A stretch of 64,000 nucleotides of DNA from Bacteroidia bacterium (GCA_033391075.1 JAWPMV010000001.1:744001-808000), one strand, 5' to 3'. Shown: positions 17,482-26,989, counted from the first letter of the stretch. Made by a program: numbers and translations. The notes: generated by a model from the letters alone, not told the origin.

Positions 17482-18525
17482 TTAGCCTCCCGGTCCGGTG
17501 ATTTTTTGCTCTTCAGTTTTCTTTTTGTCTCGCTTCTCTTTCTTCTTCCTTTCGATTAGGTAAATCTTGAAATCATCGAAAAAATTACCAGGATTTCTTC
17601 TGACTTCTCTTAAAAGCGCGTTTACATTTTCGGTGGTGGCCGTAAGGCTATCGTAGAGTTGAGTATCATTGAGTAGCATCCCCAGGGTTCCTGAAGTTGT
17701 GTCCAGTTTGGCGATCATGTTTTCGACATGAGCAACTGCAGAACTGGCATCTGTCATCAGGTCCTTTACTTCGCTGGAAGCTGTTACCAGTGAATCTGTG
17801 GTACGGGTTACATTCGCGATGATGTTGTTGATATTGTCATTGTTATCTTCAACATTTCCGACAATACTTACCGCATCTCTTGCCACCCGATTGATCTCTT
17901 TCGCCAGGCTATCAACTTCATCTGTAATGCTGGTCAGGTTTTCAGAGGTTTCGCGTATGTTGCTGAGGGTGGCTCGTAATGTTGTCTGGCTACTTTTGTC
18001 GTCCAGCAATGCTTGCGTCTGAGCTACAATCTCATTGAGTTTTACGGAGAGTTTAGCAACTTCCACCAGAATCTCTGCACCCTGAGAGGTAACCAAATCT
18101 TCTGCTTCCGCAAAAATTCCTTTATCCAGAGTTCCTTTGATCAATTGACCATCCTGTACCAGTTCGCTGGTAGGTGCCAAAGAGTCCGGCACCCAGATTT
18201 TGATTGCCTTGGAGCCCAATAAGTCAGAACTATAGATCATGGCTTCTGAATTTGCAGGGATTTCAAAATCCTTGTCAAACTCCAGTTTTGCGGTAGCCAT
18301 ACCTGCCTTGACATTGAGATCAAGGGCCGTAATTCTGCCTACCTGAAAACCATTGATGGTTATGGGATTCCCTCTGCTCAAGCCTTCAACATTGGCGTAT
18401 TTTGCATATAGGGTAAGAGGTGCTCCAAAGTATTTGGATCCGGAAATATACTGCAGGCCAAAAATAACCATGGCCAATGCTCCAACGACAAATATTCCGA
18501 CCTTAGCCTCGTTACTGAGATTCAT
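17482..18525 (-). CDS. MCE/MlaD family lipid-transport protein
   Basis: A 347-residue protein with an N-terminal membrane span (about 9-29), one MCE domain (about 35-115, with the VEGLSRGNPITINGFQVGRI segment split by conserved glycines), a long helical region rich in heptads (about 150-310) and a lysine-rich tail. MCE proteins bind phospholipids and form hexameric rings in the periplasm as part of ABC-type lipid traffic between membranes. The ATPase and permease partners are not adjacent. It precedes the SUMF1-like gene by 18 bases. Confidence 0.9.
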   Translation of the reverse strand: MNLSNEAKVGIFVVGALAMVIFGLQYISGSKYFGAPLTLYAKYANVEGLSRGNPITINGFQVGRITALDLNVKAGMATAKLEFDKDFEIPANSEAMIYSSDLLGSKAIKIWVPDSLAPTSELVQDGQLIKGTLDKGIFAEAEDLVTSQGAEILVEVAKLSVKLNEIVAQTQALLDDKSSQTTLRATLSNIRETSENLTSITDEVDSLAKEINRVARDAVSIVGNVEDNNDNINNIIANVTRTTDSLVTASSEVKDLMTDASSAVAHVENMIAKLDTTSGTLGMLLNDTQLYDSLTATTENVNALLREVRRNPGNFFDDFKIYLIERKKKEKRDKKKTEEQKITGPGG

Positions 18526-18653
18526 AAGCGTTTGCTTGTCTAAACAGGCGCTAAAAATACAGAAAATTATCGAGAAGCAAGGTCTGATAATGATCCGGAT
18601 TATATCACGCGCTATTCGATGTTAGCTTAACATTCAATTCCGTGGACATAGAC

Positions 18654-20696
18654 CTAAAATTCCAAAAGATCATTGGCCACCTCCTTTAAACGTTCTTTTG
18701 GCAAATATTGTATTTCCAGCTGTGGATGAAAAGGAACAGGGGTGTCCAAAGAGGCTACTCTTTTTACCGGACCGTCCAAATGCTCAAAGCAATTTTCGGA
18801 AATGCTGGCAGCAATTTCTCCTCCAAATCCACCGGTATAGCTGGCTTCGTACAATACGATGCACTTGCCGGTTTTACGGACGGAAACAAATACAGTTTCC
18901 TGATCCCAGGGGATCAATGAGCGAAGATCGACGATTTCGATGGAATCTTCGGAAGCTGCGCTGAACTCTTTGGCCCAGTGAACCCCCATACCATAAGTAA
19001 TGATGCTTAAGTCTTCACCTTCTTCAACTACAGCAGCTTTTCCTATGGGAGTATGGAAGTATCCTTCCGGCACTTCCTCATTTTGGGAGCGATAGAGAAA
19101 TTTATGTTCGAAATAGATAACAGGATTGGGTTCGTCTATGGCTGCTAGCAGGAGGCCTTTGGCATCCGTTGGATTGCTGGGATATAGTACTTTCAATCCG
19201 GGAACCTGTGTAAACCAGGCTTCATTTGTTTGAGAATGAAAAGGTCCGGCTCCTACACCTCCGCCGGCAGGCATACGAATCACAACATCAGCTGCATGTC
19301 CCCAACGGTAATGATTTTTGGCGAGGTTATTTACGATTTGATTAAAGGCACAAGAAACAAAGTCAGCAAACTGCATTTCGACTACACTCTTCTTCCCTTC
19401 AATAGACAAACCTAAACCGATGCCTACGATGGCGGATTCACAAATGGGCGTATTGCGTACCCGATGTTTTCCAAAGTGATCGATAAATCCATCTGTTATT
19501 TTAAATACCCCTCCATAATCCGCAATATCTTGTCCCATGATGACCATTTCATCATGTTTTTCCATGCCAAGTTTGAGGGCATTGCTGATCGCATCCACAA
19601 ACCTCATTTCCCGACTGTTAGAAGGGTCGGGAGCTATCCAGTCTATTTTGGCAGGAGCAAATATTTCTTTGGTTTCTTTTTCGAGTTGTATGCTGATATT
19701 GCTTTCCTCCATCGCTACCTGCACAGTTTGATTGATCTCCTGCTTGATTTCCTTTTGGATTTCAACTATCTGTGCACCATCTAATACTTCTTGTGTGAGG
19801 AGAAAGTCCGCAAAATTGCTGACTGGATCCCGTTTTGCCCAGGCATCCATCATACTTTGGGGAACATATTTGGTACCCGAAGCTTCTTCATGCCCTCTCA
19901 TGCGAAAGGTTTTGCATTCCAGAATCACAGGTTTTCTGTCTTCTCGCATTTCCTGGGCGATTTTGCGAACGGTGGAATAGACTTCCAGAACATTATTGCC
20001 ATCAATGGTATATCCTTTTATACCATAGCCTTCTGCTCTTTGTGCCAGTCTTTCACATTTATATTGCTCCCAGGTAGGAGTAGAAAGGCCGTAGCCATTA
20101 TTTTCGATTACAAAAATCACCGGCAAATCCCAGACAGAAGCGACATTGATAGCTTCGTGAAAATCCCCTTCACTGGTTCCTCCATCTCCTGAGAAAGCAA
20201 CAGCAATTTGATTCTGTCTATTGAGGTTACTCGCCAATGCCAATCCATCTGCCACAGGAAGCATGGCTCCCAGATGAGAGATCATGCCGATTACTCTATG
20301 CTCTAAAGAAGCAAAATGGAAAGAGCGATCTCTGCCTTGTGTAAAGCCGGAAGCTTTTCCCAGCCATTGTCCCAGAAGTCGCTTTAAGGGAATTTTGCGG
20401 GTAGTAAAGACACCCAGATTTCTATGTAAAGGAAGAATATAATCTGAACTCTGAAGAGCCTTTGTCAAGCCTACTGCGATTCCTTCCTGTCCAATCCCGG
20501 AAAACCATTTGCTAATTTTTCCCTGTCTGAGAAGGATTAACATCTTTTCCTCTACCAAACGAGGATAAAGCAGGTCCCTGTACAGGTCCAGCAGTTGGGT
20601 GTTGGTAAGGTCTCCGCGCTGGAAATTCATGGGCTTATCGATATGGGTATTATTCTCATTGGCAAGGGTAGAATCCGGGGATTGAGTTTGCTCCAT
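18654..20696 (-). CDS. 2-oxoacid (branched-chain type) dehydrogenase E1, alpha and beta subunits fused
   Basis: The best start is the Met at 20696 (MEQTQSP), giving 680 residues; the frame extends 15 codons further to 20741. The first half is E1 alpha with the thiamine diphosphate motif GDGGTSEG (about 170-177) closing with ENN (about 198-200). The second half is E1 beta (from about 355) with MGQDIADYGG, the FADF/QIVNN region and GGFGGEIAA near the end. Together they decarboxylate a 2-oxoacid and load the acyl group on the lipoyl E2. The fusion is usual in Bacteroidota; E2 and E3 genes are not adjacent. Branched-chain substrates are the likeliest, pyruvate is not excluded. Confidence 0.92.
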   Translation of the reverse strand: MEQTQSPDSTLANENNTHIDKPMNFQRGDLTNTQLLDLYRDLLYPRLVEEKMLILLRQGKISKWFSGIGQEGIAVGLTKALQSSDYILPLHRNLGVFTTRKIPLKRLLGQWLGKASGFTQGRDRSFHFASLEHRVIGMISHLGAMLPVADGLALASNLNRQNQIAVAFSGDGGTSEGDFHEAINVASVWDLPVIFVIENNGYGLSTPTWEQYKCERLAQRAEGYGIKGYTIDGNNVLEVYSTVRKIAQEMREDRKPVILECKTFRMRGHEEASGTKYVPQSMMDAWAKRDPVSNFADFLLTQEVLDGAQIVEIQKEIKQEINQTVQVAMEESNISIQLEKETKEIFAPAKIDWIAPDPSNSREMRFVDAISNALKLGMEKHDEMVIMGQDIADYGGVFKITDGFIDHFGKHRVRNTPICESAIVGIGLGLSIEGKKSVVEMQFADFVSCAFNQIVNNLAKNHYRWGHAADVVIRMPAGGGVGAGPFHSQTNEAWFTQVPGLKVLYPSNPTDAKGLLLAAIDEPNPVIYFEHKFLYRSQNEEVPEGYFHTPIGKAAVVEEGEDLSIITYGMGVHWAKEFSAASEDSIEIVDLRSLIPWDQETVFVSVRKTGKCIVLYEASYTGGFGGEIAASISENCFEHLDGPVKRVASLDTPVPFHPQLEIQYLPKERLKEVANDLLEF

Positions 20697-20809
20697 TTTC
20701 AGATGATCAACATTGAGTAAGGGAATGTAACCAAGAAACATTCCAGAATTCCCATTTACTAAAGTTTAGCAAATTAGCGAAAAATAAGCTGGAGAAAGCA
20801 AATTTTGCA

Positions 20810-21358
20810 TTATTTGAGCTTTCCTTGTGCTTTGAGCAACATAAGCTTATAAATGGCTGCTACGGTTAGAGAATCAGTGATTTTTCCTGCTTCTACCTCT
20901 CCATACACATAGTCCAGACTCATTTTTTCTACGCGGATGTCCTCATCTTCTTCTGGATTAGCTTCCCCCTCCTTCAGTCCCTGCGCCAGATAAACTATGC
21001 CCCATTCATCAGTCACTGAATTTGAGATATGCATTTCCAGCAATTTTTCATAGCGATCTGCCCGAAGTCCGGTTTCTTCCTGTAATTCTCTTTTTGCGGT
21101 GTCCAGGGGATTCTCGTCCCAAAGTCCGCCTCCTTCGGGAATTTCCCAGCTGTAGATGTCAAGGGGATAGCGATATTGCCCCACCATCCAAATATATCCA
21201 TCCTCATAAGGAACTACTCCTACAGCCTGATTCTTAAAATGTATCGTTCCATAAATCCCCGGTTTTCCTGAAGGATTGAGTACCTGATCTTCCTGAACTT
21301 TTATCCAGGGGTTGTCATAAATGATTTTGCTGGAAAGCGTTTTCCAGGGATTTTTCAT
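20810..21358 (-). CDS. Nudix hydrolase, ADP-ribose pyrophosphatase-like
   Basis: A 182-residue protein with a complete Nudix box: G, five residues, E, seven residues, RELQEETGL, at about residues 74-96. The preceding YRYPLDIYSWEIPEGGG segment is typical of ADP-ribose/GDP-mannose pyrophosphatases of the NudF type. It would cleave a nucleoside diphosphate linked to another group in the cytoplasm. It is followed 39 bases later by nothing on the same strand until the E1 gene end-to-start gap, and it lies 39 bases downstream of the ankyrin gene, so the ankyrin gene may be read into it. Confidence 0.9.
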   Translation of the reverse strand: MKNPWKTLSSKIIYDNPWIKVQEDQVLNPSGKPGIYGTIHFKNQAVGVVPYEDGYIWMVGQYRYPLDIYSWEIPEGGGLWDENPLDTAKRELQEETGLRADRYEKLLEMHISNSVTDEWGIVYLAQGLKEGEANPEEDEDIRVEKMSLDYVYGEVEAGKITDSLTVAAIYKLMLLKAQGKLK

Positions 21359-21397
21359 AAAGGCTATACGTTAATGGGATGAAAGGGAGCGAGGAAA

Positions 21398-22327
21398 TTA
21401 CACATAGGCTTCCAGCAATTGCAGGAGATACTGGTCTTTGTGGGAACCGCTTTCTTTGAATCTTCTAAAAGCGATATCTAATGGGCTTTGGTCCTCATCA
21501 TCTTTGTAAAGGGGATCAGCGTTATAATCCAGCAGAAGCCGGGCCATTTCCGGGCGACTGTTTGCTACTGCGAAATGAAGAGGGTTTCTACTTTGATAAA
21601 GGCCGGGTGCGGGTAGATTGGCATCGGCTCCTTTTTCCAATAAATAGGTGAGCAATTCCATATGACCATTATAAACGGCCCAATGCAAGGCACCTAATCC
21701 TCCTCCTTCCGGACGGAGGTTGATATCAACTCCTCTGCGGATCAGTTCGTCTATAACTTCAACAGTGCCGTAATAACTGACCAGATGAATGGCCGAACAT
21801 CCACGGGCATCTCCACTTTTGACTTTGGCATCTACCTGCCCTCCTTGCTGAATCAATTTTATGCTCAATTCCTTCATGCCTTGATCACAGGCGACCAATA
21901 AGGGAGTCCAGCCTTGTTCCTGATCCACATGATTGGGATTTGCACCTTGCTTAATTAGCCATTCGGCCACTTCTTCATGGCTCTTATTTAGAGCAAGCAT
22001 CAAAGGAGTCCAGGTACGAGTAGAAGAAGTGGAGTCAATTTTTGCTCCATACTCCAATAAGAGGTTAGCTACCTCTCTTCTACCGATCATACAAGCAACT
22101 TGCATGGGGGTATTTCCAAAATCATCTTCCTCCTCTACATTCGCTCCTGATCTGAGGAGTAAACGCAGGGAATCAATGAGTCCTTCATGTACAGCAAGGT
22201 GCAGCAAGGTATGTCCGTACGGATCCCGTGCGTCGGGGTCTCCGCCAGCTTCGAGGTAACGAACGAGCATTTCATAATCTCCGTTGGTTAAACCTTCAAA
22301 TACCTCCAATAGTGATCTTTCCTGCAT
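21398..22327 (-). CDS. Ankyrin repeat protein
   Basis: A 309-residue protein made almost wholly of ankyrin repeats, about eight in tandem, with recurring GxTxLHxAxxxGxxxxxxxLLxxGAxxx patterns (for example GHTLLHLAVHEG and GNTPMQVACMIG). There is no signal peptide or membrane segment, so it is probably a cytoplasmic protein-binding scaffold. No enzymatic domain is attached. It lies just upstream of the Nudix hydrolase on the same strand. The partner is unknown. Confidence 0.9.
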   Translation of the reverse strand: MQERSLLEVFEGLTNGDYEMLVRYLEAGGDPDARDPYGHTLLHLAVHEGLIDSLRLLLRSGANVEEEDDFGNTPMQVACMIGRREVANLLLEYGAKIDSTSSTRTWTPLMLALNKSHEEVAEWLIKQGANPNHVDQEQGWTPLLVACDQGMKELSIKLIQQGGQVDAKVKSGDARGCSAIHLVSYYGTVEVIDELIRRGVDINLRPEGGGLGALHWAVYNGHMELLTYLLEKGADANLPAPGLYQSRNPLHFAVANSRPEMARLLLDYNADPLYKDDEDQSPLDIAFRRFKESGSHKDQYLLQLLEAYV

Positions 22328-22643
22328 GTTTTTGCTTACAAAAGATATGGGAAGATATAAGAGTTGCTGACATTGTGCAAAAGAATCGAGGACTTTTCAG
22401 GCCAGATTATTACACAGGCAATTTTAGTATTTATTATTTACGAATATTACTGTGATAATGATGGTTTTTTATGAAAAATAATTCCTCTATCTCCTAATTC
22501 TTATCGTCTAAGCGACGAAATGCAAGATTTATGCCTGCTCCCATTTAGGTCTATGTTAAGCTTGTATTAAAACTTTCTGAAAATTCAGCCGAATTTTTTT
22601 CATATCTATTTTGCAGAAAAAGAAAATGACGTACATTTGTGCC
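22328..22643. other. A/T-rich intergenic stretch between the ankyrin gene and tRNA-Ser
   Basis: 316 bases. Apart from the tRNA promoter at 22610-22639 no gene, hairpin with T-run or repeat was seen. Confidence 0.5.
22610..22639 (+). promoter_or_regulatory. Bacteroidota-type promoter of tRNA-Ser
   Basis: TTTG at 22610-22613, an 18-base spacer, then TACATTTG at 22632-22639: a full match to the Bacteroidota TTTG / TAnnTTTG promoter. The box ends only 4 bases before the first base of the mature tRNA (22644), so transcription should start at or very near the mature 5' end. Confidence 0.65.
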
Positions 22644-22728
22644 GGAGGAATGGCAGAGTGGTCGAATGCGGTGGTCTTGAAAACCATTGTACCGCAAGGT
22701 ACCGGGGGTTCGAATCCCTCTTCCTCCG
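22644..22728 (+). tRNA. tRNA-Ser, anticodon TGA
   Basis: 85 bases. The acceptor stem is GGAGGAA (22644-22650) with TTCCTCC (22721-22727), discriminator G. The anticodon loop is CTTGAAA within GGT...ACC, giving TGA (reads UCA and relatives). The long variable arm GTACC-GCAA-GGTAC is the class II hallmark of serine tRNA, and the T arm GGTTCGAATCC is standard. The CCA end is not encoded (CAA follows), so a tRNA nucleotidyltransferase must add it. Confidence 0.97.
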
Positions 22729-22737
22729 CAAGGATAC

Positions 22738-22771
22738 AAAAGTCCGAAATCGCAAGATTTCGGACTTTTTT
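22738..22771 (+). terminator. Intrinsic terminator of tRNA-Ser
   Basis: AAAGTCCGAAATC (22739-22751) pairs with GATTTCGGACTTT (22756-22768) over a GCAA tetraloop, followed by T residues to 22771. It starts ten bases after the tRNA, so the tRNA is a one-gene transcript. Confidence 0.9.
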
Positions 22772-22879
22772 CATTCGGTCCATCGAGCAAAATTTATTTA
22801 GGCGAGATGGGTCGAATGCAAAAGCATGAGCGAAGCGAGGGTCTTTCAAAGCTTTGTGTTGAAACTCCCCCTTGCGAAT

Positions 22880-22928
22880 CCGCTTAACGAATCCTCATTC
22901 CGTGTTTGAAAAACGAGGATTTAAGCGG
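22880..22928. repeat. Inverted repeat downstream of tRNA-Ser
   Basis: CCGCTTAACGAATCCTC (22880-22896) is complementary to GAGGATTTAAGCGG (22915-22928) apart from a three-base bulge. It lies in the 306-base gene-free stretch 22729-23034 and has no assigned role. Confidence 0.5.
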
Positions 22929-22946
22929 GAAAATTGTTGTTTGATT

Positions 22947-22978
22947 ATTGATGGGATATCTGGAAAATTGTAGTTTTG
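22947..22978 (+). promoter_or_regulatory. Candidate promoter of the methyltransferase gene
   Basis: ATTG (22947-22950), 20-base spacer, then TAGTTTTG (22971-22978), matching the Bacteroidota -33/-7 pattern. The start codon is about 50 bases beyond the expected transcription start. Confidence 0.45.
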
Positions 22979-23034
22979 CCTGGAATTTACCCATGATTTA
23001 ATATTCTCTCTCCTAACTCAAACAGAAGCGGCAC

Positions 23035-23634
23035 ATGAACAGAAACATACACTATGGATGTGGGCTATCAGCGCCTGAAAGCTGGGAAAATTATGATGTC
23101 TCTCCTTCCCTTCGGCTAAAAAGTATTCCCATACTTGGCAGCCTGGTAAAAGTCGAATGGCAGCCTAATGTAAAGTATGGTAATATCATAAAGGGCATAG
23201 CCCCTGATAACTCCGCAGCTTTCGCCTATTGTTCCCATGTATTGGAGCACCTATCCTTAAATGATTGCAGAAAGGCAATTAAGAATACTTATATGATGCT
23301 GGGAGAAGCTGGAGTATTCCGATTGGTGGTTCCGGATCTGAAAAGATTGACAGAATTGTATTTAGAATCCGGAGATAGCGTCGCCTTTATTAAAGATACC
23401 TTGCTCGGCACAGAAAACCGAATGAGGGGCTTTAAGGGGGTTATTCATCATTTACTTTCCAACAGAAATCACTTGTGGATGTGGGATTATGAAAGCCTGG
23501 CAAAAGAGTTGGAATCGGTAGGATTTAAAGAAGTTAGAAGGGCGAGCTTCAATGATTCCAGCCATGAAATATTCAAAGAAGTCGAAGAGGCTTCAAGATT
23601 TGAAAATGCGCTTGCCATAGAGGCCATCAAATGA
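23035..23634 (+). CDS. Predicted SAM-dependent methyltransferase (class I)
   Basis: A 199-residue protein of the kind found in surface-polysaccharide clusters. It opens with IHYGCGLSAPESWENYDVSPS, a version of the SAM-binding GCG and acidic-loop motifs, and has the post-motif CSHVLEHLSL and LRxxGxxRLVVPDL-like segment (GEAGVFRLVVPDLKRL). It would transfer a methyl group from SAM to an unknown acceptor. It stands alone between the tRNA and the broken sulfatase; the Bacteroidota promoter upstream suggests its own transcript. Confidence 0.8.
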   Translation: MNRNIHYGCGLSAPESWENYDVSPSLRLKSIPILGSLVKVEWQPNVKYGNIIKGIAPDNSAAFAYCSHVLEHLSLNDCRKAIKNTYMMLGEAGVFRLVVPDLKRLTELYLESGDSVAFIKDTLLGTENRMRGFKGVIHHLLSNRNHLWMWDYESLAKELESVGFKEVRRASFNDSSHEIFKEVEEASRFENALAIEAIK

Positions 23635-23853
23635 TTTCCTGATTTATCCGTTTTCCAATCCGACTGTCAAGTATAAATTTTCCTGGAGCTTCCCTCCATT
23701 CCATAAGACCCTTGTCTATTTTTTGTTGAGTTCCGATGAGCAAAAGCTAAGCTGTTAAAGGCTATCTTAATGGGAGATGCATGTCTGAGGCTTGTTCTTG
23801 GAAGCTGGCATCGATGCTTTTGACTCTACTTACTCTTCAAGCTATATTTTTTC

Positions 23854-24553
23854 ATGTCTGCGAGTAAAACTATCCTAACTACTATTGCTGTACTCTGCCT
23901 GTTTTTTTTGTTGGGGGTAGGGCAAGATTCCAAAGCAGCTAAAGATAGCAGGTCTTCAAAATCTCCCAATGTGATCCTGGTACTGACGGATGATCAGGGT
24001 ATAGGAGATTTATCTGCTCATGGTAATCCCTGGTTGAAAAATTGGGAGATCACAAACCTGGGGACCTTTACGTGGAGGAAAATATAGCCTCTTTGAAGCC
24101 GGTACCCGCGTCCCATTTATCAGCTATTGGAAAGGCAAAATTGAAGCGGGCATCTTTGATGCCATGATTTCTCAATTGGATTTGTTCTTTTCGATTGCTG
24201 CTTTAGTGGGTAGTGAAAAAAGAACAGATGATAGCCAGGAATTATTGAAGGTATTGATGGGGGAAAGTAAAGAAGGCAGGGAAGAATTAATCCTGGAAGC
24301 CACTAGACGTACGGCTTACCGAAAAGGAAACTGGGCCTACATTCCCCCTTATGCCGGTCCTGCCATAAATAAATTTGTGAACATAGAACTGGGTAACTCC
24401 CAGGAGGAGCAGTTGTACGATCTTTCCCAGGATATCGGCCAGCAGAACAATCTCGCGAAAAGTCATCCCGAGAAATTGCAGGAGATGAAAGCCGGATTTG
24501 AAAAAATCAGAGGTAAAGGTTTTGGCGAAACCGAGCAATTGGAGTTGAAGTAA
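23854..24553 (+). pseudogene. Sulfatase with its core deleted and frame shifted
   Basis: The 5' part encodes a signal sequence and the sulfatase N-terminus SPNVILVLTDDQGIGDL with metal-binding aspartates, as far as HGNPWLK. The 3' part, in another frame from about 24062, encodes the family's C-terminal part: GPLRGGKYSLFEAGTRVPF, RKGNWAYIPPY and QLYDLSQDIGQQNN. Everything between, roughly 300 residues including the CxPxR formylglycine site, is missing, and the two halves are out of frame. The join is near 24040-24062. The product cannot be an active sulfatase. It lies next to a P450 module and agar-sugar genes, so the parent probably acted on a sulfated algal galactan (inference). Confidence 0.9.
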
Positions 24554-24573
24554 GTATTGTCCGACATACGTAT

Positions 24574-25818
24574 TTAGGATAAAAGCAGGCCTTGTTTGAG
24601 AGATAAATCCGTATCCCTGATTTTATCCTTATCAAGCAATGCTTTCTCCTTAATATACTTTCTTCCCATCATATAAGCTTTGGGAGAATTGACGGCATCT
24701 ACCGCTAACAATTGATCGCCTTTGAAATACCATAGGGAAAATTGATGCTCGCCTTCTTTTCGCATGATGGCTTCATCATAGCCATTGAGAAGGCCCGCGG
24801 TTTGAAATTTTAACTCATACTGATCAGACCAAAACCAGGGAACTTCTTCATAGGGGCTAGGATTGCCGCAGATTGTCTGAGCTGCGGTCCGTGCCTGAGC
24901 AACGGCATTGGGCACGGACTCAATTCTCACATAGCTTTGGTAGATGGGATTAAAGTGGAAACTGTTGTCTCCGATCGCATAGATATCAGGAACCGAAGTC
25001 TCCATGTATTCATTCACCTTGATTCCATGCTCAATCTCAATTCCTGCTTCTCTTGCCAATTCAGTATGAACCCTTATTCCTGTCCCAAGAATAATGAAAT
25101 CTGCTTCGTAATTGCTTCCGTCGGTGCAGGAGATGATGTTTTTTCCTGATTGGGATTCTATATGGGAAACCCCTTTGGAACAAAAGATTTCTACCCCTTT
25201 TTCTGTATGGTAATTCTCATAGAAGGCAGAAATTTCCGGGGAACTCACACGAGCCAGGAGCCTTTGCTCTCTTTCCAGCAAAACGACCTCCAGTCCCATT
25301 TTTCGTAAAGATGCCGCAACTTCCAGCCCGATAAAACCCCCTCCGATGATGAGCACTTTAGGAGAAACTGCGGATTGAACCCTATTTCTGATATGCTTTA
25401 CATCAGCCGCCGATCGAAGCACAAAGCAATTATTCGCCTCCGACAGTCCAGAGATTGGAGGTACCATAGCTGCTGCGCCTGTCGCCAATACCAATTTGTC
25501 GTAGCGGTATGTTTCTCCCTCCTCACAATGAACCTCTTTTTGGTCCGTATCAATTTTTATGATTTTTTTCCCAAGCTTCAAGTCGATTTGGCTTTTTGAG
25601 TAGCTATCTTTGGGCTTGAGAAAGTTGAGCTGCAATTCCTCCTCTACCAAACAGGATTTGGATAAAGGTGGACGATGATAGGGCAATTCCTTTGCTGCTT
25701 CAAAGAGCAGAATCTCACCTTCCCATCCTTCCCTTCTTAACTGAAACGCACAATTTACTCCTGCATGGCTAGCACCGATAATTATGCAAGAGGAATCTTT
25801 GGATAGATTTTCCGACAT
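24574..25818 (-). CDS. FAD-dependent ferredoxin reductase (rhodocoxin/putidaredoxin reductase type)
   Basis: A 414-residue flavoprotein with an N-terminal FAD-binding motif (IIIGASHAGVNCAFQL), a central NAD-binding motif (VLIIGGGFIGLEVAASL, about 156-172) and a YAIGDN segment before the C-terminal domain. This is the class that passes electrons from NADH to a [2Fe-2S] ferredoxin serving a cytochrome P450. It lies 13 bases downstream of the P450 gene on the same strand, so it is almost certainly its partner. The ferredoxin itself is not in this window. Confidence 0.9.
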   Translation of the reverse strand: MSENLSKDSSCIIIGASHAGVNCAFQLRREGWEGEILLFEAAKELPYHRPPLSKSCLVEEELQLNFLKPKDSYSKSQIDLKLGKKIIKIDTDQKEVHCEEGETYRYDKLVLATGAAAMVPPISGLSEANNCFVLRSAADVKHIRNRVQSAVSPKVLIIGGGFIGLEVAASLRKMGLEVVLLEREQRLLARVSSPEISAFYENYHTEKGVEIFCSKGVSHIESQSGKNIISCTDGSNYEADFIILGTGIRVHTELAREAGIEIEHGIKVNEYMETSVPDIYAIGDNSFHFNPIYQSYVRIESVPNAVAQARTAAQTICGNPSPYEEVPWFWSDQYELKFQTAGLLNGYDEAIMRKEGEHQFSLWYFKGDQLLAVDAVNSPKAYMMGRKYIKEKALLDKDKIRDTDLSLKQGLLLS

Positions 25819-25831
25819 GGCTTTTATTTAG

Positions 25832-26989
25832 CTAGTTCTGATGAAATCTGACTTTCAATGCATGAAAGCCTACTTTTCGCTCAAATTCCCCCCACTCTTC
25901 AATATTATCTGTATGATCGAGGATCTCAATCGAAGAAAGCCTTTCCACCAAAACATCCAACAAAGCTAGTAAAATCTGTCTGGTATGTGTAGCTCCCAGG
26001 CATCTGTGATGACTGTATCCGAAAGCTAAATGTGGATTTTTCTTCCTGTCCAAAATCACTTCATTCGGATTTTCAAAAATGCTTTCATCCCGATTAGCAG
26101 AGGCCCAGCATAAAGAAATTCTACTATCATACTTTATGGCGTGCTCACATACTTCCGTTTCTTCTGTTACCACCCTGCCCATATGCGTCAGGGGAGCAAA
26201 ATATCGAACCAATTCTTCTACTGCACGTCTTTTGATCTCAGGTTCTTCCTTTATTCTTGTTAAAGCTTCCGGATGCTCAGCAAAATAGGCAATGGTATTC
26301 GTAATGGCATTGATTACGGTATCCCGACCGCCTGCGAAGGTGAGGATCATGACTCCTTTGATCTCTTCTTTGGTCAATTTTCTGCCTTGAAATTCTGCAG
26401 CAAGGAGGAGGGAATATATATCATCCGTGGGATTTTCCTCTGCTTTGGCAACGGCCTCATCCAGGTAGTCATAAAGAAGATTGGCTTTTGATCCATCCAG
26501 CGGATCATCTTCACTCCTAAACACATGGGTTCCCCAGGATATCCAATGTTCGGCTTCTTCATAGGGACAATTCAATAAAAGGGTCAAAGCCCGTGATTGT
26601 ATGGGGAGAGAAAAATCGTATATAATCTCCACCGAATCCTTCCCCTTCAGTTCGTCGAAACTTTGTCTAATGATTTCCCTGAGCCTTTTTTGATAATCTT
26701 CCTGTACGGGTCTTCGAAACCACTGTTCCACCAGGGCCCGATATTCTTTATGAAGCGGAGGATCAACCTCAAAAGGAATCTGTCGTGTATCCCGGATATA
26801 CACCTCTGAAGGGACGACTATTCTGCCGGGTTTGGCAGCTGACTTAAAGGTTTGCCAATTCATCGCGCATTTCCGTACATCCTCATGCCTGAGGATCATG
26901 TTTACCGGATCGTTTTGGTCATCCATTTCCCCAATGCCTTTTTCCTGACGGGCTTGTTTAAAGGGATCTGGGAATTCACTCTTTTTCAT
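25832..26989 (-). CDS. Cytochrome P450
   Basis: A 385-residue soluble bacterial P450. The heme-ligand Cys is at residue 330 in FGYSHHRCLG, the I-helix oxygen-activation motif AGGRDT at 219-224 and ExxR at 259-262 (ELVR). It is followed at 13 bases by its ferredoxin reductase and preceded by a zinc alcohol dehydrogenase. In marine Bacteroidota, P450 genes placed in agar/porphyran loci demethylate 6-O-methyl-D-galactose, releasing galactose and formaldehyde; the neighbouring anhydrogalactose genes make that the leading inference. Another substrate cannot be excluded from sequence. Confidence 0.93.
   Translation of the reverse strand: MKKSEFPDPFKQARQEKGIGEMDDQNDPVNMILRHEDVRKCAMNWQTFKSAAKPGRIVVPSEVYIRDTRQIPFEVDPPLHKEYRALVEQWFRRPVQEDYQKRLREIIRQSFDELKGKDSVEIIYDFSLPIQSRALTLLLNCPYEEAEHWISWGTHVFRSEDDPLDGSKANLLYDYLDEAVAKAEENPTDDIYSLLLAAEFQGRKLTKEEIKGVMILTFAGGRDTVINAITNTIAYFAEHPEALTRIKEEPEIKRRAVEELVRYFAPLTHMGRVVTEETEVCEHAIKYDSRISLCWASANRDESIFENPNEVILDRKKNPHLAFGYSHHRCLGATHTRQILLALLDVLVERLSSIEILDHTDNIEEWGEFERKVGFHALKVRFHQN

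Noticed and set aside
16633-24553. SUMF1-like protein as the maturase of the sulfatase
   Set aside because: It lacks catalytic cysteines and lies 7 kb away in another transcription unit.
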